A stretch of DNA of 64,000 bases, taken from the NCBI RefSeq assembly GCF_004310345.1, contig NZ_SISK01000008.1, positions 1 to 64,000 on the forward strand. Reading direction: 5' to 3'. Both the position numbers and the translations under genes were made by a program. The notes beneath the pieces are model-generated. The model did not search any database. It was given only the letters and a program-made list of their open reading frames with translations, and had not been told where the DNA came from. This DNA is from Paracoccus subflavus (GTDB taxonomy: Bacteria; Pseudomonadota; Alphaproteobacteria; Rhodobacterales; Rhodobacteraceae). Shown here piece after piece: positions 35,143-44,259 of this stretch. The stretch's first letter is position 1. Every line of letters begins with the position of its first letter.

Positions 35143-36060
35143 ATGCCGGACGGACCCCTTTTCAGCATCATCGCCACCGGCGGCACCATTGCCAGCCGAA
35201 CGGCGTCAGACGGATCCAGCACGCCCAGCCTGGACGGGCGGGCGCTGCTGGCGCGGCTGGGTTCGCTGCCGCCGGTCCGGCTGCGGGCCGTCGATCTGAT
35301 GGCGCGGGATTCATCGACCCTGACCCTGGCCGACATGCAGGCGATCAGCGATGCGGTGGGGGCGGAACTGGCCGATCCCCGGGTGGCGGGTGTCGTGGTC
35401 CTGCACGGCACCGATTCGATGGAGGAAACCGCCCTGCTGCTGGCCTTGCAGCACGGTCCGGCGCCGGTGATGCTGACGGGCGCGCAGTTCACCGACGATC
35501 ATCCCCTGGCCGACGGTCCGGCCAACATGGCCGCCGCGATCCGCGCGGTTCTGGACGGGCCGGGTGGCGGCGTGCGGGTGGCGTTCGGCGGGCGCCTGCT
35601 GCCGGCCTGGGGCCTGATCAAGAACGCCACCGACAACGCCGATGCCTTTCGTCTGGCAGTCGAGACACCCATGCCAGACATCCGGTTGGAGGCCCCCGTG
35701 GACCGGGTCCGCGTCGATGTGGTGGCGGTCCATCCCGGCGCGGAGGCCGTCCACCTGGATGCCAGCCTGGAGACCGGCGCGCAGGGGATCGTTCTGGCCG
35801 CGCTCGGATCGGGGAACGCGACGGCAGCGGTTGTCGCGGCGGTCGGGCGATGCCGGGACAGGGGGGTGCCTGTCGTCCTGTCCAGCCGCGTGCCCATGGG
35901 ACGGCTGGCCGCAAGCTATGGCGGGGGCGGGGGCGGTCATGATCTGGTCGCCGCGGGGGCCGTCCTGTCCCCCGTGCTGCGTCCCGGACAGGCGCGGGTG
36001 CTGCTGGCGGCCTTGATCGCTGCGGGGCAGGCGGGCAGGGCGGGGGAGGTGTTCGGCTAG
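35143..36060 (+). CDS. Type II-like asparaginase
   Basis: Hydrolyses L-asparagine to aspartate and ammonia. The 305-residue protein has the catalytic triads of the family: Thr12 in ATGGTIAS, Thr90-Asp91 in LHGTDSMEE and Lys160 in GLIKNATDN. No signal peptide is seen, so it is probably cytosolic. The Tyr25-type flexible-loop residue is not evident. The neighbours (SBF-like transporter before, nasTS after) give a loose nitrogen-metabolism theme. Confidence 0.85.
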   Translation: MPDGPLFSIIATGGTIASRTASDGSSTPSLDGRALLARLGSLPPVRLRAVDLMARDSSTLTLADMQAISDAVGAELADPRVAGVVVLHGTDSMEETALLLALQHGPAPVMLTGAQFTDDHPLADGPANMAAAIRAVLDGPGGGVRVAFGGRLLPAWGLIKNATDNADAFRLAVETPMPDIRLEAPVDRVRVDVVAVHPGAEAVHLDASLETGAQGIVLAALGSGNATAAVVAAVGRCRDRGVPVVLSSRVPMGRLAASYGGGGGGHDLVAAGAVLSPVLRPGQARVLLAALIAAGQAGRAGEVFG

Positions 36061-36142
36061 GACTGCCCGTTTCCTGGGCACCCCACCGCGCGATCGGCTG
36101 CTGGGCATTGCGCACGATGCCCTGCCCGTGCAACCAGAACCC

Positions 36143-36730
36143 ATGTCGAAGCGCCTTTTGATCGTCGTCGTCGAACCCGACAGCGCCCGCGCGCAGCCCA
36201 TTGCCGACGGTCTGCGCGAGGCGGGCGACCACGACATCCGCATCATCGCCGAACAATCCGGCCTGGCCCGGCAGGTGGCGGATCTGCGCCCCGACGTGGT
36301 TCTGATCGACATCGCCAACCCGTCCCGGGACGTGCTTGAGGAACTGGCCCTGGCCTCGGGGCCTGCGGAACGGCCGGTTGCGATGTTCGTGGACCGATCG
36401 GACGAGGGCTTGACCCGGGCCGCCATCGAGGCCGGGATTTCCGCCTATGTCGTGGACGGGCTGCGGCCCGAAAGGCTGAAGCCGATCCTGGACGCCGCGA
36501 TTGCCCGGTTCCACATCTTTCAGCAGATGCGCGCCGAACTGGCTGCGACCCGCGCCGCGCTTGAGGAACGCAAGATCATCGACCGTGCCAAGGCGGTGCT
36601 GATGAAGGCGCGCGGCATCGACGAGGAAGCGGCCTATGCCCTTTTGCGCAAGACCGCCATGGACGGGGGCAAGCGCGTGGCCGACATCGCTCAGCAGCTT
36701 GTCATGGCGGCAGGGCTGCTGGGCCGATGA
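36143..36730 (+). CDS. nasT: ANTAR-domain antiterminator of nitrate assimilation
   Basis: A 195-residue response-regulator-like protein. The receiver part has Asp56 in VVLIDIANPS; the C-terminal ANTAR RNA-binding domain is at about 133-188 (EERKIIDRAKAVLMKARGIDEEAAYALLRKTAMD). In Paracoccus and Azotobacter, NasT binds a leader RNA and lets transcription of the nas operon continue, unless sequestered by NasS. ATG 36143 was chosen; a GTG at 36128 would add five residues. It overlaps nasS by ATGA. Confidence 0.88.
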   Translation: MSKRLLIVVVEPDSARAQPIADGLREAGDHDIRIIAEQSGLARQVADLRPDVVLIDIANPSRDVLEELALASGPAERPVAMFVDRSDEGLTRAAIEAGISAYVVDGLRPERLKPILDAAIARFHIFQQMRAELAATRAALEERKIIDRAKAVLMKARGIDEEAAYALLRKTAMDGGKRVADIAQQLVMAAGLLGR

Positions 36731-37905
36731 CGGTGCTGCGCCTGGGCTATGTGCCGCTGATCGACGCCGCCCCCCTGATCGTCGCGCAGGAACTGGGTTT
36801 CGCGGCCGAGGAGGGGCTGACCCTGGATCTGGTCCGCCTGGGGGCATGGGCCCAGGCGCGCGACATGCTGGGCGCGGGGCTGATCGACGCGGCGCATATG
36901 CTGGTGCCGATGCCGGTGGGCCAGGCGCTTGGGCTTGGCCCGGCGCTGCCGGGGATGGACCTGGTGATGGTGCTGTCCCAGGGCGGGCAGGCGGTGGCGG
37001 TCAACCGCAATCTGGAAGATCGCCTGCGCCGGGCCGGCCACGATTTCGCCTTTGACGACGCCCGCGCGGCAGGAACCGCGCTTCGCGGGGTCGCGGCGGG
37101 CAGGCTGCGGGTAGGGGTGCCGTTCCATTTTTCCACCCAGGCCGAGTTGATGCGCCACTGGCTGCCCGCCTGCGGTTTCGTGCAGGACGATCTGGATCTT
37201 GTCACCGTGCCGCCGCCGATGATGGCCGAGGCCATGGCGCGCGGCGAGGTCGATGCCTTTTGCGTGGGCGAACCCTGGGCCAGCTTTGCCGTGGACCGGG
37301 GCGTGGCGGCCCTGCTGCTGCCGGGCACCGCGATCTGGGCGGCGCCGCCCGAAAAGGGCCTGGTGCTGCTGCGCGATTTCACCGATGCCCGTCCGGTGGA
37401 AACCGGCGCCCTGATGCGGGCCGTCTGGCGGGCGGGCCGCTGGCTGGACGACCCCGACCACCGGGGGACAGCGGCCGAAATCCTGTCGCGCGTCATCTAT
37501 CTGAACCTGCCGCCGGAACTGGCCGAACGCGGGCTGACGGGGCGCCTGACCATCTCGGCCCGGGGCGAGATGCGCGATGCGCCGCGCTTTGTCGCCTTCA
37601 ACGCGGGCGCGGCCAGCTTTCCCTGGAAAAGCCTGGCCGCGCTGTTCGCACGCCGCATCGCGGGCCGGCACGGCCTGGATCCGCAGGATGCCATGGCCTG
37701 CGCCACCCGCCATTTCCGCACCGATCTGTATCGCCAGCATCTGCGCCCGGCGGGCACCCCCTTGCCCGGGGCTTCGTCGCGCGTCGAGGGGGCCTTGGCC
37801 GAGGATCGCACGGTTGCGGCGGAACGGGGCGGAATGATCCTGCGTGCCGACGGGTTTTTCGACGGCTTCGTCTTCGATCCCGCCGCGCCGGTACCCGGAG
37901 CCTGA
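36727..37905 (+). CDS. nasS: Nitrate-sensing NrtA-like regulator
   Basis: A 392-residue protein of the nitrate-binding NrtA/CmpA family without a signal peptide, as expected for the cytosolic sensor NasS. The N terminus is LRLGYVPLIDAAPLIVAQELGF; VGVPFHFSTQAELMRHWL, EVDAFCVGEPW and IWAAPPEKGLVLLRDF are family segments. It holds NasT inactive without nitrate and releases it when nitrate binds. No nas structural genes are present in this window, so the target lies elsewhere. Confidence 0.88.
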   Translation: MTVLRLGYVPLIDAAPLIVAQELGFAAEEGLTLDLVRLGAWAQARDMLGAGLIDAAHMLVPMPVGQALGLGPALPGMDLVMVLSQGGQAVAVNRNLEDRLRRAGHDFAFDDARAAGTALRGVAAGRLRVGVPFHFSTQAELMRHWLPACGFVQDDLDLVTVPPPMMAEAMARGEVDAFCVGEPWASFAVDRGVAALLLPGTAIWAAPPEKGLVLLRDFTDARPVETGALMRAVWRAGRWLDDPDHRGTAAEILSRVIYLNLPPELAERGLTGRLTISARGEMRDAPRFVAFNAGAASFPWKSLAALFARRIAGRHGLDPQDAMACATRHFRTDLYRQHLRPAGTPLPGASSRVEGALAEDRTVAAERGGMILRADGFFDGFVFDPAAPVPGA

Positions 37906-38000
37906 GCGGGCAGGCCGCCCGGACCGCCTTCGGAACGCATCATGGCCGGGGCGGTTGTGCCCCATGGCAAGCAGACGGCGGAAGCCAGCGGAGAGACCCC

Positions 38001-40259
38001 ATGACCAGCCAGCGCGACCAGGACCCGACCACCCCGTTCTACGACAATCCGACCGGCGGTTGGGGATCGCTCAAGGGGGTTCTGGGGCAGGCCCACCAGG
38101 ATGGCATCCGGCTGGGCGTTCTTGACACGCTGCGCCGGCAGAACAAGCCGGGCGGCCATATGTGCACCTCTTGCGCCTGGGCCAAGCCGCCCTCGCCGCA
38201 TCTGGCCGAATTCTGCGAGAACGGCGCCAAGGCCACGATCTGGGATCTGACCGCGGCGCGGTGCACGCCGGACTTCTTTGCCCGCCATACCGTGACCGAA
38301 CTGCTGTCATGGCCCGACCATGACCTCGAGGCCGTGGGCCGCCTGACCCATCCGATGCGATACGACCCTGCCAGCGACCGTTATGTCGAGGCGACCTGGG
38401 ATCAGGCTTTCTCGGCCATCGGCGCCCGGCTGCAATCGCTGGACCGCAAGAGCGTGGTCTTTTACGCCTCGGGCAGGGCCAGCCTCGAGACGTCCTATCT
38501 GTGGGCGCTGCTGGCGCGGCTTTACGGCAACAACAACCTGCCCGACAGTTCGAACATGTGCCACGAGACGACCAGCGTGGCGCTGAAACAGAAGATCGGC
38601 GCACCGGTCGGCACCTGCGTGCTGGAGGATTTCGAGCATTGCGACCTGCTGCTGTTCTTCGGCCAGAACACCGGCAGCAACAGCCCGCGCTTTCTGCACC
38701 CCCTGCAACAGGCCGTCAGGCGCGGCTGCAAGATCGTGACCTTCAACCCGATCCGCGAACGCGGCCTGGTCGAGTTCATCAACCCGCAAAGTCCCGCGGA
38801 AATGCTGACCGGACGTTCGACGCCGATTTCCGACATCTATCTGCAACTGCGCCCCGGCGGCGACATCGCCGCCATCGCGGGCATCTGCAAGCACCTGTTC
38901 GCCATGGATGCCGTGGACCGGGACTTCATCGACCGGCACGGCCATGATTTCGATGCCTTCAGGGCCTGGACCGATGCGCAGCCCTGGGACGGGATCGAGG
39001 CCGCCTCGGGACTGATGCAAGCCGACCTCATCGAAGTGGCCGAGCTTTATGCCCGGTCGGAACGCTGCATCGGCGTTTACGGCATGGGCCTGACGCAGCA
39101 TGTCCATGGCGCGGACAGCGTGGGAATGCTGGTCAACCTGCTGCTGCTGCGCGGCAATCTGGGCAAGCCGGGCGCGGGCATCTGCCCGGTTCGCGGCCAT
39201 TCCAATGTCCAGGGCCAACGCACGGTCGGCATTTCCGAAAAGCCCGAACTGGTGCCCCTGGACAAGCTGGCCAGGATGTTCGGCTTTGATCCTCCGCAGG
39301 ACAAGGGCACCACCACGGTCGAGGCGGTCCAGGGTGTTCTGGACGGCACGATCACCGGCTTTGTCAGCCTGGGGGGCAATTTCGCCCGCGCCATTCCCGA
39401 CCTGGCCCGCGTCGAGCCCGCCTGGAAGAACCTGGCGCTGAACGTCCAGATCGCCACCAAGCTGAACCGGTCGCACCTGCTGGTGGGCAGGGAAAGCTGG
39501 CTTCTGCCCTGCCTGGTGCGCGCCGAGCGCGACGAACAGGCGTCAGGCCCGCAGGCCGTGTCGATGGAGGACAGCCTCAGCCATATCCACGGGTCGATGG
39601 GCAGGCGAACTCCGGCCTCGCGTCACCTGTTGTCGGAACCGGCCATCGTCGCGGGCATCGCCAAGGCCGCGCTGCCGCCCAACCCGAACGTGACGTGGGA
39701 CGAATGGATCGCCGATTACAGCCGCATCCGCGACCTGATCGCCGAAACCTATCCCGAGGAATTCGCCGATTTCAACGCCCGCCTGTTCCAGCCCGGCGGG
39801 TTCTACAAGGGCAATTCCGCCCGCCGGCGGGTCTGGAAAACCGACAGCGGACGCGCCGAATTCACCGTGCCGCCCGGCTTGTCGGCCCTGGGGGTGCAGC
39901 CTGCCAAGGGGGCCTTCACGCTGATCACCATCCGATCGAACGATCAGTTCAACACCACCGTCTATGGCTATCACGACCGGTTGCGCGGGCTGGAAGGCGA
40001 CCGGATGATCGTTCTGGTCAGCCGGTCCGACATGTTCCAGGCGGGCTTGGTCGAGGGGCAGCGCGTCGCCTTGTCATCTGCCATCGAAGACGGCGAAATC
40101 CGCCGCGTCGAGGGCTTCAGCATCGTGCCCTATGACCTGCCTCCGGGCTGCATCGCCGCCTATTATCCCGAGGCCAATCCCCTGGTGCCGCTAAATTATC
40201 ACGACCTCGCCTCGAAAACGCCCGCTTACAAGGGGGCTCCGGTCAGGATCGAGCCATAA
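38001..40259 (+). CDS. Molybdopterin-dependent oxidoreductase, YdeP/FdhF-like
   Basis: A 752-residue protein related to the catalytic subunit of formate dehydrogenases and E. coli YdeP. The N-terminal cysteine set is Cys55-x2-Cys58 and Cys72 (FCENGAKATIW), only three of the four ligands usual for an Fe-S cluster. Cys187 in SSNMCHETTSV is the likely Mo ligand. The bis-MGD-binding segments SGRASLETSYLWALLARLYG and LRGNLGKPGAGICPVRGHSNVQG are present. No Tat signal, so cytosolic. The substrate is unknown; YdeP is linked to acid resistance. It stands 95 bases after nasS behind GGAGAG. Confidence 0.85.
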   Translation: MTSQRDQDPTTPFYDNPTGGWGSLKGVLGQAHQDGIRLGVLDTLRRQNKPGGHMCTSCAWAKPPSPHLAEFCENGAKATIWDLTAARCTPDFFARHTVTELLSWPDHDLEAVGRLTHPMRYDPASDRYVEATWDQAFSAIGARLQSLDRKSVVFYASGRASLETSYLWALLARLYGNNNLPDSSNMCHETTSVALKQKIGAPVGTCVLEDFEHCDLLLFFGQNTGSNSPRFLHPLQQAVRRGCKIVTFNPIRERGLVEFINPQSPAEMLTGRSTPISDIYLQLRPGGDIAAIAGICKHLFAMDAVDRDFIDRHGHDFDAFRAWTDAQPWDGIEAASGLMQADLIEVAELYARSERCIGVYGMGLTQHVHGADSVGMLVNLLLLRGNLGKPGAGICPVRGHSNVQGQRTVGISEKPELVPLDKLARMFGFDPPQDKGTTTVEAVQGVLDGTITGFVSLGGNFARAIPDLARVEPAWKNLALNVQIATKLNRSHLLVGRESWLLPCLVRAERDEQASGPQAVSMEDSLSHIHGSMGRRTPASRHLLSEPAIVAGIAKAALPPNPNVTWDEWIADYSRIRDLIAETYPEEFADFNARLFQPGGFYKGNSARRRVWKTDSGRAEFTVPPGLSALGVQPAKGAFTLITIRSNDQFNTTVYGYHDRLRGLEGDRMIVLVSRSDMFQAGLVEGQRVALSSAIEDGEIRRVEGFSIVPYDLPPGCIAAYYPEANPLVPLNYHDLASKTPAYKGAPVRIEP

Positions 40260-40275
40260 GGCCGGGCGACGAGCA

Positions 40276-40290
40276 GGATCGTTTCGATCC
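40276..40290. repeat. Short hairpin GGATCG-TTT-CGATCC
   Basis: A perfect 6-bp stem, 17 bases past the YdeP-like gene stop. Together with the hairpin at 40301 it may stop or stabilise that transcript. Confidence 0.4.
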
Positions 40291-40300
40291 ATCACGCCGC

Positions 40301-40330
40301 GGAATCGGCCGGGATGGACCGATTCCGATT
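40301..40330 (+). terminator. Terminator-like hairpin after the YdeP-like gene
   Basis: GGAATCGG (40301-40308), a ten-base loop, CCGATTCC (40319-40326), followed by GATTTG. The T-run is weak, so termination may be partial. Confidence 0.45.
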
Positions 40331-40372
40331 TGTCATTGGACGAAACGCGAACACCCCGGCAGGATGGGGATC

Positions 40373-40630
40373 ATGAACCGCGATCCCGACAGCCTGCTTT
40401 TGAACCGAAGCGACCCCGACCGCAACATGGCGCGGTTCTATCGCCTGGACATCGCGCCCGACCTGTTCGGGGGCGTGACCTTGGTGCGCAACTGGGGCCG
40501 CATCGGTCATCGTGGCCAGCAGCGCCTGCACTGGTTTCCCGACCTGCAAGGCGCCCGCCGGGAACAGGCGGCTTGGCTGCGCCGCAAGCTTCAGCGCGGC
40601 TATGACATCGCACAGCCAGCCGTTCCATAA
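40373..40630 (+). CDS. WGR domain protein
   Basis: An 85-residue stand-alone WGR domain, with the name-giving motif in LVRNWGRIGHRGQQ and the ARFYRLDIAPDLFGG strand before it. WGR domains are known as nucleic-acid-binding parts of PARPs and of MolR-type proteins; stand-alone bacterial copies have no settled function. ATG 40373 is preferred over ATG 40364 because GGGGA sits just upstream at workable spacing. Confidence 0.82.
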   Translation: MNRDPDSLLLNRSDPDRNMARFYRLDIAPDLFGGVTLVRNWGRIGHRGQQRLHWFPDLQGARREQAAWLRRKLQRGYDIAQPAVP

Positions 40631-40781
40631 GACGGCTTATTCCCGACTGATGGCCTGGGCAGCGCGGTCCCTTCCGGAATGCCTCACTCAACAGTGACAA
40701 GGCTGTCCCTCAGGCGGTGCGCCGATCTGTCTAAACCGCTGGACGAAACGCCAACGGCCGGGTAAAAGGGCCCGAACACTG

Positions 40782-40871
40782 TCCGTTGGGGCGTCCCGTC
40801 GCGGGGCTGAGAGGTGCATGGCGCACCGACCCATCGAACCTGATCCGGGTCATGCCGGCGGAGGGAACGGA
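40782..40871 (+). promoter_or_regulatory. TPP riboswitch (THI element)
   Basis: The classic thiamine-pyrophosphate aptamer. P1 pairs TCCGTT (40782-40787) with AACGGA (40866-40871). The pyrimidine-sensing core holds CTGAGA (40807-40812). GGTGC/GCACC form a side stem, and ACCTGATC (40838-40845) followed by GGGTCATGCCGGCG and GGAGGGA completes the diphosphate helix. It lies 83 bases before thiD, so TPP should switch off the whole thi operon, by hiding the ribosome site or by termination. Confidence 0.95.
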
Positions 40872-40954
40872 TAGGCAGACGCGCTGCCCGACGCCGCATC
40901 CGTCTGTCGCCCGCCCCCCCTCGTCATGCCCCGACACGCCAGAGGAAGGGGCTG

Positions 40955-41773
40955 ATGACAAGAACCGTTCTGACCATTGCGGGATCCGACAGCGGCGGGG
41001 GCGCCGGGATTCAGGCGGATTTGAAAACGGTCTCGGCCTTGGGCTGCTATGGCGCCAGCGTCGTGACGGCGGTGACTGCACAGAATACCTGCACCGTTTC
41101 GGCTGTCCATCTTGTGCCGCCGGATCTGATCCGTGCGCAGGTGGATGCGGTTTTGCAAGACATCACGGTTCATGCGATCAAGATCGGCATGGTCGGTTCG
41201 GCCGCCGCCGCCGCCGCGGTGGCCGCATCGCTGCGCGACTGCCCGATCCCCATCGTGCTGGACCCGGTGATGGTCGCCAAATCAGGCGATCTGCTGCTGG
41301 AAGATGACGCCATCGGTGCCCTGCTGCGCGACCTGCTGCCTCTGGCCCATGTGCTGACGCCGAATCTGCCCGAGGCCGCGAAACTGCTGGATACCGCCCC
41401 TGCCCGCGATGACGCCGAGGCGGTTTCACAGGCGGCACGCCTCCGCGCCCTCGGGCCCCGCCATGTGCTGATGAAGGGCGGGCATGCCGGGGGCGCGCAA
41501 TGCACCGATATCCTGGCCGGCCCACGCGGCACCATGCGCTTTTCCTCGCCCCGCATCCGCACCCGCAACACGCATGGGACGGGATGCACGCTGTCGTCGG
41601 CCATCGCGGCGGGGCTGGCGCAGGGGCTGGAGGTGTCCGAGGCGGTCGGCCGCGCGCATGGCTGGCTGCACGGCGCGATCCTTGCGGCCGACGATCTGGC
41701 GGTGGGGCGCGGCCACGGTCCGGTGCATCATTTCCATGCGCTGTGGTCCCGACGCGCCGGGGCTGCGGCATGA
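40955..41773 (+). CDS. thiD: Hydroxymethylpyrimidine/phosphomethylpyrimidine kinase
   Basis: Phosphorylates HMP to HMP-P and HMP-PP for thiamine synthesis. The 272-residue ribokinase-like protein shows GSDSGGGAGIQAD (10-22), DPVMVAKSGDLLL and the anion-hole motif HGTGCTLSSAIAAGL. It is the first gene behind the TPP riboswitch, with AGGAAGGGG before ATG 40955. It overlaps thiO by four bases. Confidence 0.95.
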   Translation: MTRTVLTIAGSDSGGGAGIQADLKTVSALGCYGASVVTAVTAQNTCTVSAVHLVPPDLIRAQVDAVLQDITVHAIKIGMVGSAAAAAAVAASLRDCPIPIVLDPVMVAKSGDLLLEDDAIGALLRDLLPLAHVLTPNLPEAAKLLDTAPARDDAEAVSQAARLRALGPRHVLMKGGHAGGAQCTDILAGPRGTMRFSSPRIRTRNTHGTGCTLSSAIAAGLAQGLEVSEAVGRAHGWLHGAILAADDLAVGRGHGPVHHFHALWSRRAGAAA

Positions 41774-42723
41774 CCGGAACCGTGACCGTGCTGGGCGGCG
41801 GCGTGATGGGACTGTGCGTGGCGACCGAACTGACCCGTCGCGGCATTCCCGCCGCCGTCCGTGACACCCTGCCCGGCCCGAACGCCTGTTCCTGGTGGGC
41901 GGGGGGTATGCTGGCCCCCTGGTGCGAGGGCGAGACTGCCGATCCGGCGGTGACGCGGCACGGCCTGGGTGCCGCCGACTGGTGGCAGGACCAGGGGGTC
42001 CCCGTCACGCGCAACGGAACGTTGGTGGTCAGCTTGTCGCGCGACGGGGGGGCGTTGACGCGCTTTGCCCGGCGCAGCCAGGGCCATCGGATGCTGGACG
42101 CCCCCGGTGTCGCCGCCCTCGAGCCCGACCTTGGCACCCGGTTCAGCCGCGCCCTTTTCTTCGAATCCGAATCGCATCTGGACCCCCGGCAGGCCCTGGC
42201 GATCCTGTCCGGGCGCCTGCCCCGGTCCGAGGCCGCATCCGGGCAGGTCATCGACTGTCGGGGCCTGTCGGCCCGCGACGCGCTGCGCGACCTGCGCGGC
42301 GTCCGGGGCGAGATGGTCGTGATCCGCTGCCCGGATCTGAGCCTGTCCCGCCCGGTCCGCCTGTTGCATCCCCGGATGCCGCTTTACGTCGTTCCGCGCG
42401 GCGGCGGCGTGTTCATGCTGGGCGCGACCATGGTGGAAAGCGACGGGCGCGGCCCGCCGACCGCGCGCGCCGTGCTGGAACTGCTGTCCGCGGCCTTTGC
42501 CCTGCACCCCGCCTTTGCCGAGGCCGAGGTGCTGGAACTGGGCGCCGATGCGCGCCCGGCCTTTCCCGACAACCTGCCGCGCATCCGCCGGGTGGGCGGC
42601 ACCCTCTATGCCAACGGGCTTTACCGCCACGGCTTTCTTTTGGCACCGGCCGTCGCCCGCATGGTGGCCGATCATCTTCAGCACCAGACCAGACCGGAGT
42701 TCATGGATGCGGATCACGATTAA
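41770..42723 (+). CDS. thiO: Glycine oxidase for thiazole synthesis
   Basis: FAD-dependent oxidation of glycine to the iminoacetate used by ThiG. It has 317 residues. The FAD motif LGGGVMG is at about 8-14; SWWAGGMLAPWCEGE matches the ThiO/DadA active-site entry, and the C-terminal NGLYRHGFLLAPAVA is the family end motif. It overlaps thiD (ATGA) and thiS, and replaces the anaerobic ThiH route, indicating aerobic thiamine synthesis. Confidence 0.92.
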   Translation: MTGTVTVLGGGVMGLCVATELTRRGIPAAVRDTLPGPNACSWWAGGMLAPWCEGETADPAVTRHGLGAADWWQDQGVPVTRNGTLVVSLSRDGGALTRFARRSQGHRMLDAPGVAALEPDLGTRFSRALFFESESHLDPRQALAILSGRLPRSEAASGQVIDCRGLSARDALRDLRGVRGEMVVIRCPDLSLSRPVRLLHPRMPLYVVPRGGGVFMLGATMVESDGRGPPTARAVLELLSAAFALHPAFAEAEVLELGADARPAFPDNLPRIRRVGGTLYANGLYRHGFLLAPAVARMVADHLQHQTRPEFMDADHD

Positions 42724-42901
42724 CGGCGCCCCCCGCGATGTCGTCGCGACGACCCTGGCCGGTGCCTTGGCCGAGGCGGAATTGACCGGCCGCATCGCCA
42801 CGGCGCTGAACGGCAGTTTCGTGCCCGCCGCCCTGCGCGGGACCACGCCCATCCGCGAGGGTGACACGATCGAGGCGCTTTCGCCCATGCAGGGGGGCTG
42901 A
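42707..42901 (+). CDS. thiS: Sulfur carrier protein
   Basis: A 64-residue ubiquitin-like carrier ending in Gly-Gly (SPMQGG), which is adenylated by ThiF and thiocarboxylated for thiazole formation. It starts at ATG 42707 in a different frame inside the 3' end of thiO (17-base overlap). The sequence RITINGAPRDV followed by IREGDTIEALSPMQGG is typical. Confidence 0.92.
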   Translation: MRITINGAPRDVVATTLAGALAEAELTGRIATALNGSFVPAALRGTTPIREGDTIEALSPMQGG

Positions 42902-42904
42902 GCG

Positions 42905-43666
42905 ATGCCGGTCTTTTATGGAACCACCATCGACAGCGCGCTGATGCTGGGCACCGCGGGCTATCCTTCGCCCAAGATCCTGACCGATGCCTTTGCCCGG
43001 TCGGGGGCGGGCATCGCCACCGTATCCCTGCGGCGCGAGGCGGGGGGCGGGCAGGATTTCTGGGCGCTGATCCAGTCTCTTGAGGTTCGGCTGCTGCCCA
43101 ACACCGCCGGCTGCCACAGCGCCCGCGACGCCGTCACCACCGCCCATATGGCACGCGAGGTCTTTGACACCGACTGGATCAAGCTCGAGGTGATCGGCCA
43201 TGCCGACACGCTGCAGCCCGATGTGTTCGAACTGGTCGAGGCCGCCCGTATCCTGTCGGCCGAGGGCTTCAGCGTCTTTCCCTATTGCACCGAGGATCTG
43301 GTCGTCTGCGAGCGGCTGCTGGACGCGGGCTGCCATGTTCTGATGCCCTGGGGCGCCCCCATCGGATCGGGCCTGGGACTGAACAATCCGCATGGGTTGC
43401 GGGCGCTGAGGGCGGCCTTTCCCGACGTGCCGCTGGTCGTGGATGCCGGCATCGGCCTGCCCAGCCATGCGGCGGCGGCGATGGAGATGGGCTACGACGC
43501 GGTTCTGCTGAACAGTGCTGTCGCGCGGGCGGGCGATCCGGCCGCGATGGCGGCGGCCATGGCGGACGCCGTCCGCGCCGGGCGCGCCGCCTATCTTGCC
43601 GACCCGATGGAGCGGACCGACATGGCCGTCCCCTCGACCCCGGTGATCGGGCGGGCCTTCCTGTGA
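42905..43666 (+). CDS. thiG: Thiazole synthase
   Basis: Builds thiazole phosphate from DXP, ThiS thiocarboxylate and dehydroglycine. A TIM barrel of 253 residues. The Schiff-base Lys is Lys93 in [25 protein letters not shown] and [30 protein letters not shown] are the phosphate-site loops. Three bases after thiS; it overlaps thiE by GTGA. Confidence 0.95.
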   Translation: MPVFYGTTIDSALMLGTAGYPSPKILTDAFARSGAGIATVSLRREAGGGQDFWALIQSLEVRLLPNTAGCHSARDAVTTAHMAREVFDTDWIKLEVIGHADTLQPDVFELVEAARILSAEGFSVFPYCTEDLVVCERLLDAGCHVLMPWGAPIGSGLGLNNPHGLRALRAAFPDVPLVVDAGIGLPSHAAAAMEMGYDAVLLNSAVARAGDPAAMAAAMADAVRAGRAAYLADPMERTDMAVPSTPVIGRAFL

Positions 43667-44259
43667 CCCTGCCGCGCTTTTATCCGATCTTCGACAGCGC
43701 CGAGTGGATCGCCCGCGCCCTGCCGGTGGGCGTGCGGCTGGTGCAGTTGCGCGTGAAGGACCGGCCCGAGGATGCCCTGCGCGCCGAAATCGCCCGCGCC
43801 CGCGACCTGTGCCGCCAGCATGGCGCGATCCTGGTGGTCAACGACCATTGGCGGCTGGCAATCGAGTTGGGCTGCGGCTTCGTGCATCTGGGGCAGGAGG
43901 ATCTGGACAGCGCCGACCTGCCAGCGATCCGCGCGGCGGGGCTGCGGCTGGGCCTGTCCACCCATGACGACGCGGAACTGGACCGCGCCCTGGCCTGCGG
44001 CCCCGATTACGTGGCGCTCGGGCCGGTCTGGCCGACGATCCTGAAGCGGATGAGATGGCATCAGCAGGGCGTCGAAAAGCTGACCGAGTGGAAGACGCGG
44101 ATCGGCGACATTCCTCTGTGCGCCATCGGCGGGCTGACGCCGGAACGGGCGCGGTTGGCCTTTGCCGCCGGTGCGGACATCGCCGCCGCCGTGACCGATA
44201 TCACGCTGAACCCCGACCCCGAGGCACGCATCCGCGAATGGCTGAGGACCGCTGCATGA
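43663..44259 (+). CDS. thiE: Thiamine phosphate synthase
   Basis: Joins HMP-PP and thiazole phosphate. The 198-residue TIM barrel starts at GTG 43663, overlapping the thiG stop. [30 protein letters not shown] and [24 protein letters not shown] are the expected motifs. The GP-x-T loop reads [19 protein letters not shown], a variant form. It is followed by thiF with overlapping codons (ATGA). Confidence 0.9.
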   Translation: MTLPRFYPIFDSAEWIARALPVGVRLVQLRVKDRPEDALRAEIARARDLCRQHGAILVVNDHWRLAIELGCGFVHLGQEDLDSADLPAIRAAGLRLGLSTHDDAELDRALACGPDYVALGPVWPTILKRMRWHQQGVEKLTEWKTRIGDIPLCAIGGLTPERARLAFAAGADIAAAVTDITLNPDPEARIREWLRTAA

